Source of the DNA: Methanobacterium sp. PtaU1.Bin242
Lineage (GTDB): Archaea; Methanobacteriota; Methanobacteria; Methanobacteriales; Methanobacteriaceae
Direction: 5' to 3'
Length of the DNA: 18,360 nucleotides
Assembly (NCBI GenBank): GCA_002067565.1
Contig: MVQZ01000332.1
Location: 1-18,360 of the forward strand
Shown one piece after another: positions 15,019 to 18,360 of the stretch. The notes beneath the pieces are model-generated. The model worked only from the letters and a program-made list of their open reading frames with translations. It did no database searches and had not been told where the DNA came from. The stretch's first letter is position 1; each line of letters opens with the position of its first letter. The position numbers and the translations under genes were made by a program.

Positions 15019-15504
15019 AAGAATCATCTCCAAATCAACTAGAAAAATTTCCTAAATTTGATAAATCAAAAAAATCTTATAACCCAAATTTTTACATAAC
15101 CTGATTTTAGTTTAATAATTAAATTAAAAGTTGAATTTTATTACCTTATACTTTAGTGAATGATTCCATATAATCTTTTAATGCTTTAATAAATATTGCC
15201 TATAATTGAACTATCGATTAGTAATATCAGTCAGAGTAAGTTTGTTGGCGATTAAATTTATATCTATCCACAGATCCATGGAACCTGATGACCTGCTCGC
15301 GAAATCATGACACCCCCACAGAATATTAGAACAGGGACTAAAACTTTCTTTTTTATTTTACAATTAGAATTTATGCTTTTATTTTAAACTGCACTGGGTT
15401 GAAATAGAAAATAATAAAAAGAAGGTGAAAGGGATATAATCTTGAAAAGTCTAGAATTTAACCAGTTAATAAATTTCCATCTATTAAAAGGCATAGGCGA
15501 TTAA
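15019..15504. promoter_or_regulatory. hemC/hsdM divergent spacer
   Basis: This 486-base spacer separates the minus-strand hemC unit from the plus-strand hsdM remnant. Both ends are strongly AT-rich and no protein-coding gene is supported. Its middle (about 15268-15338) is distinctly richer in G+C and is listed separately as a possible RNA gene. An 11-base word, GGCGATTAAAT, occurs at 15247-15257 and again at 15496-15506 across the hsdM start, which may be chance. A 20-codon frame from TTG 15442 ends exactly at the hsdM ATG but was not accepted as a gene. Confidence 0.35.
15268..15360 (+). ncRNA. Possible small RNA: G+C-rich island with promoter and T-tract
   Basis: A local stretch from about 15268 to 15338 contains runs such as CACCCCCACAG and CTGCTCGCG in an otherwise very AT-rich spacer and encodes no open frame. 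It follows a TTTATATC TATA-like element (15257-15264), which would start transcription near 15285, and it ends in a T-rich run (about 15345-15359). A TGATGA at 15286-15291 resembles a C box close to the expected 5' end, but there is no CTGA D box, so a standard C/D guide RNA is not supported. I saw no long stem by eye. The strand is assigned from the TATA and T-tract only. Confidence 0.22.
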
Positions 15505-17356
15505 ATGAGCAACTTCCAGGAAAAAGTAACATTCATATGGGATCTTGCAGACCTTTTAAGAGGATCCTATAAGCGAAACGAATATCAGAAGGTTATACTA
15601 CCATTCACTGTTCTTAAAAGATTTGATAGTGTACTTGAATATTCTAAAAAAGATTTCCTAATTAAATATAACAATCTCAAGGATACTATTGAAAGTCGTG
15701 ACCATCCTTTTCTCTATGGAGCAGCGGTGGATAAGGAAGGTAATGAATTAGGGTTTTATAATTACTCCCATTATGATTTTAAATCGCTCCTGGAAGATCC
15801 TGACCATATTGAAGAAAATTTAATGCATTACCTGGACTGTTTCAGCCCCAACATCCAGGACATATTCGACAATTTCTATATTAAAAACCATATAAGCCGC
15901 CTGTCCAAGGCCAATCTATTATTTTAACTCATTAAAAAATTCTCAGAGTCCAAAGTGGATTTACACCCAGATAAGGTATCCAACCATGAGATGGGAACCA
16001 TATTCGAGGAATTAATAAGGAAATTCTCAGAACAGTCCAATGAAGAGGCCAGGGAGCACTTTACACCTCGTGATGTGGTTAAGCTGATGACCCGTCTTAT
16101 CTTCATTGAAAATGGGGTTCATCTACAGGACCCTAATTTGATTATAAAGATATATGATCCTGCCTGTGGAACTGGTGGTATGCTAACCAGTTGTGAGAAT
16201 TTCATAAGGGAATTTAACACCAGAGCAGATGTGGTTTTATACGGACAAGAAGTTAACCAGGAGATTTATGCCATCTATAAGGCAGACATGCTCATCAAGG
16301 GAGAAAAATCTGAGAATATCAAAGGACCGTCCAGCACCCTATCTGATGACCAGCTACCAGATGACCGGTTCGATTTCATGATCTCCAATCCACCTTATGG
16401 CCGTAAATGGGAGCAGGATAAAGAAGTAGTGCAGAAAGAAGCTGAAAAGGGATTTGAAGGACGATTCGCAGCTGGTTTACCCAGAATAAACGACGGACAA
16501 TTACTATTCCTGGAGCACATGCTCTCTAAGATGAAGGATGGAGATGAAAGATCCAGGATAGCAGTCATCACCAATGGTTCGCCCCTGTTTACGGGAGATG
16601 CCGGGTCTGGTGAAAGCAACATACGCCGGTGGATAATTGAAGAGGATTATCTGGAGGCAATAATCGGACTTCCAGACCAGCTATTCTACAACACCGGTAT
16701 CCGGACCTATATCTGGGTTTTAACCAACCAGAAACCCGCTGAAAGGGTGGGTAAAATCCAACTGGTAGACGCCACATCCAGATACGTGAAAATGAGGAAG
16801 AGCCTGGGAAATAAGAGACACCAGCTCAGTGATAAGGATATTGAAGATATTTTAGACCTTTACTGTCGATTCGATGAGAATGATGTGATCAAAGTCTTTG
16901 ACAATGAAGACTTCGGCATACACTAAGGTAACTGTGGAGAGACCATTACAGTTGAACTATAAGGTAAGTGAAGAACGCCTGGAGAATCTCTATGCAATCA
17001 ATGCCTTCAGCAAACTAGCATTAAGCAGGAGTAAAGATCCTGAGACCAAACTCAGGGAAGAAAATGAGGGAAAACAGGTGCTGGATGAGATCACTCTAGC
17101 CTTCCAAAAAATCGGCAAACCATACCAGAACTGGAATGAATTTGAAAAAATAGTAAAGAAAACCCTGAAAAAATTCCAACTCTCACCAGCGTTTATAAAA
17201 AACATCATAATGGCCTTATCCGAGCATGATGGGGCTGCAGACCATGTGACAGATGCCAAAGGCAATAAAAAACCAGATCCTAAACTCAGGGACACAAAGA
17301 AGAATATCTTCATCAATGTAATAAAAAGATTGAGGGGGATTAAAGTTAGGAATTAA
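15505..17356 (+). pseudogene. hsdM: Type I restriction-modification methyltransferase subunit, degraded
   Basis: This is a broken hsdM, encoding the N6-adenine methyltransferase subunit of a type I restriction system. The N-terminal helical domain (WDLADLLRGSYKRNEYQKVI) is followed by an in-frame TAA at 15925-15927. The same frame then resumes with LIKKFSESKVDLHPDKVSNH and the methyltransferase core. Motif I DPACGTGGM (16156-16182) and motif IV NPPY (16387-16398) are intact. At 16918 one extra base (GGC-A-TAC) ends the frame at 16926 and the sequence continues in the next frame as YTKVTVERPLQLNYKVSEER. Homology-like sequence ends near RDTKK (about 17298). Roughly the last 70 residues expected in this family are missing. 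No hsdS or hsdR follows. At least three lesions make a functional full-length protein very unlikely. Confidence 0.9.
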
Positions 17357-17683
17357 ATCTTTAGGTTCAATTGGATCTTTAAAAATCTCCAAATCTCGAA
17401 TCTCTATTGCAAAACCGTTTTCTCTATTTCCAAAATAATTAAAAAATTCATCCTTTTCTATGCCTGCAAAATTACCCAAATTTTGCCATAATGTTTGGGG
17501 GTGGTCCTTTATTATTTCACCTATGGTAAATTTACCAATTAATTTTTTAATAGGGTTGGTTGAATAAATATAAGCCTTAAATACATTATTCCGTTTAAAT
17601 ATCGATTTTCTGAACTCATACTTTTTACTTTCATTTATGATTTCATTAACATATTTTGGTTTAATCGAAAGTAAAACTGCCAT
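17216..17683 (-). CDS. ASCH-domain protein with foreign C-terminus
   Basis: The first 125 or so residues look like a small archaeal ASCH (PUA-like) protein: MAVLLSIKPKYVNEIINESK at the start, KYEFRKSIFK with its lysine/arginine cluster, a TIGEIIKDHPQTLW middle, and DPIEPKDLIP leading to PPQSFYYI, which is where such proteins normally end. ASCH domains are thought to bind RNA or nucleotides. Here the frame runs on for about 30 residues that are simply antisense hsdM sequence, so the natural stop has been lost at a rearrangement. The ATG at 17683 is one base beyond the stop of the preceding gene (TAG 17687-17685), so the two are coupled; a TTG at 17695 overlaps that gene and is less likely. Whether the lengthened protein works is unknown. 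Confidence 0.7.
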   Translation of the reverse strand: MAVLLSIKPKYVNEIINESKKYEFRKSIFKRNNVFKAYIYSTNPIKKLIGKFTIGEIIKDHPQTLWQNLGNFAGIEKDEFFNYFGNRENGFAIEIRDLEIFKDPIEPKDLIPNFNPPQSFYYIDEDILLCVPEFRIWFFIAFGICHMVCSPIMLG

Positions 17684-17684
17684 T

Positions 17685-18356
17685 CTACCACTCAAAAGCT
17701 TTTATTATGTTATATTTATCTGTTATGTTAGTTATAGATTGTGGCGCTGCTTTTAAAACGTTTCTCTTTTTTAATTCATTTAGTATAATGGGTTTGGGTA
17801 AGTTCATTATCATAACAAATAGAATTACAAAAGTTCTTTTTATTGATATTTCTTCAATCTCTTTTTCAGAGTAAACAGTTCTTTTACCAACAGTTTGGAT
17901 AATATCTTCCTTATTTCGGTCTGAAAAAACCTTTTCAACGATTCCTAGTGTTGTTATTTCTTTTAGATCATGGGATCTGTAAAAAAAGATAAGATCTCCC
18001 GGAGTCATCTTTCTTACTGCGTTGCATATATAAGCTTTTTTAATTGTATTGCCTTCAACTATAAACTCACCGGCAAATTCCGTGATGCTTGTTTGTCTTT
18101 CTTTATAATCAACAAATAATCTGCGATGGAATTCAGGACGTATAGGAACTATGAATTTGTTTACATCCAAACCATCATAGAAATGAGGGTAAAAAATTTT
18201 TGCAACTTTTACTGGTCCTTCCGTTTCATATAAATTCCTTAAATCATTTTTATTTGGTTTTAGTTCCTTTATAAAGACATCATCACCATATTTCTTATTT
18301 TTTCCAGCAAATATAAACCCATATTCAGTTATAAGATCAACTAAATGATCATGTGT
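17685..18356 (-). pseudogene. C-terminal part of a GNAT/PUA-like (EVE-type) protein, interrupted at the window edge
   Basis: The frame downstream of TAA 18359-18357 reads HLVDLITEYGFIFAGKNKKY, like the last part of a GNAT acetyltransferase, then a linker and a PUA/EVE-like domain (VNKFIVPIRPEFHRRLF, MTPGDLIFFYRS, VGKRTVYSEKEIEE, APQSITNI). This is the layout of archaeal GNAT proteins with a C-terminal PUA-like domain. The only in-frame start codon after the stop is TTG 18170, which would remove about 60 residues that look coding, so I think the gene is broken by a stop or frameshift just at the edge. A stand-alone PUA-like protein of 161 residues from TTG 18170 is the alternative. It is followed, with one base between stop and start, by the ASCH gene. 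The rest lies beyond the window. Confidence 0.55.
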
Positions 18357-18360
18357 TTAG

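Noticed and set aside
15442..15504. A 20-codon frame from TTG ending in TAA directly before the hsdM ATG, possible leader peptide
   Set aside because: The ribosome site is weak or badly spaced, the peptide has no recognisable feature, and the downstream gene is a pseudogene. It could be chance in AT-rich sequence.
15247..15506. 11-base direct repeat GGCGATTAAAT at 15247-15257 and 15496-15506 as an attachment site or operator
   Set aside because: The repeat is short and AT-rich, and nothing typical of an integrase or mobile element lies between or beside the copies.
15505..17356. Programmed readthrough or stop recoding in hsdM
   Set aside because: The stop is TAA, not TAG or TGA, and the gene also has a frameshift and a lost 3' end, so decay is simpler.
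1..18360. CRISPR arrays, insertion sequences, tRNA or rRNA genes
   Set aside because: I saw no regularly spaced repeats, transposase motifs, flanking terminal repeats, or cloverleaf-like sequence on either strand by eye.

Overview
The window looks like chromosomal DNA of a methanogenic archaeon, most likely Methanobacterium or a close relative in Methanobacteriales. The evidence is archaeal-only core genes (DnaG-type primase, Gar1, transcription factor B, an aRF1 with NIKS and GGQ motifs), an archaeal UMP kinase, AT-rich spacers with BRE/TATA elements, strong GGAGG-type ribosome sites, and frequent TTG or GTG starts. The genus is inferred from overall resemblance, not from a search.

Layout. 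1-1004 (minus): a TOPRIM protein followed by the start of dnaG, cut by the window edge. 1433-3530 (plus): a DUF211 protein, an RraA-like protein and a UPF0104 membrane protein. 3694-4961 (plus): gar1 then tfb, behind a clear promoter. 5205-6918 (plus): a GerW/YtfJ-like protein, a YbjQ-fold protein and a membrane-anchored YbjQ-fold protein, which may form one module. 7007-7993 (minus): a zinc-ribbon membrane protein and pyrH. 8326-9555 (plus): prf1 (aRF1), ending in a T-tract. 9589-10188 (minus): a DUF5518-like membrane protein with a zinc ribbon.

10.2-12.5 kb is an accessory stretch. It holds two unrecognised plus-strand genes and a minus-strand cluster: a very short zinc/TM ORF, a gene with an in-frame stop, and a frameshifted small gene joined to it by an ancestral ATGA overlap. 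12529-15018 (minus) returns to housekeeping: hemC, a Gfo/Idh/MocA dehydrogenase coupled to it, and a GfcR-like HTH-PRTase regulator.

15.0-18.36 kb is a decaying defence/accessory island. A type I methyltransferase gene (hsdM) carries a nonsense codon, a one-base insertion and a lost 3' end. It runs tail to tail into an ASCH-domain gene whose own end is replaced by antisense hsdM sequence. Upstream of that is a GNAT/PUA-like gene interrupted by a stop at the window edge. No hsdS or hsdR is visible.

I did not find a convincing complete new system. The best leads are the possible lost ancestral tfb start at the gar1 stop codon, the GerW/YbjQ/TM-YbjQ cluster, the broken ATGA-linked gene pair, and a G+C-rich non-coding island with promoter and terminator signals upstream of hsdM.
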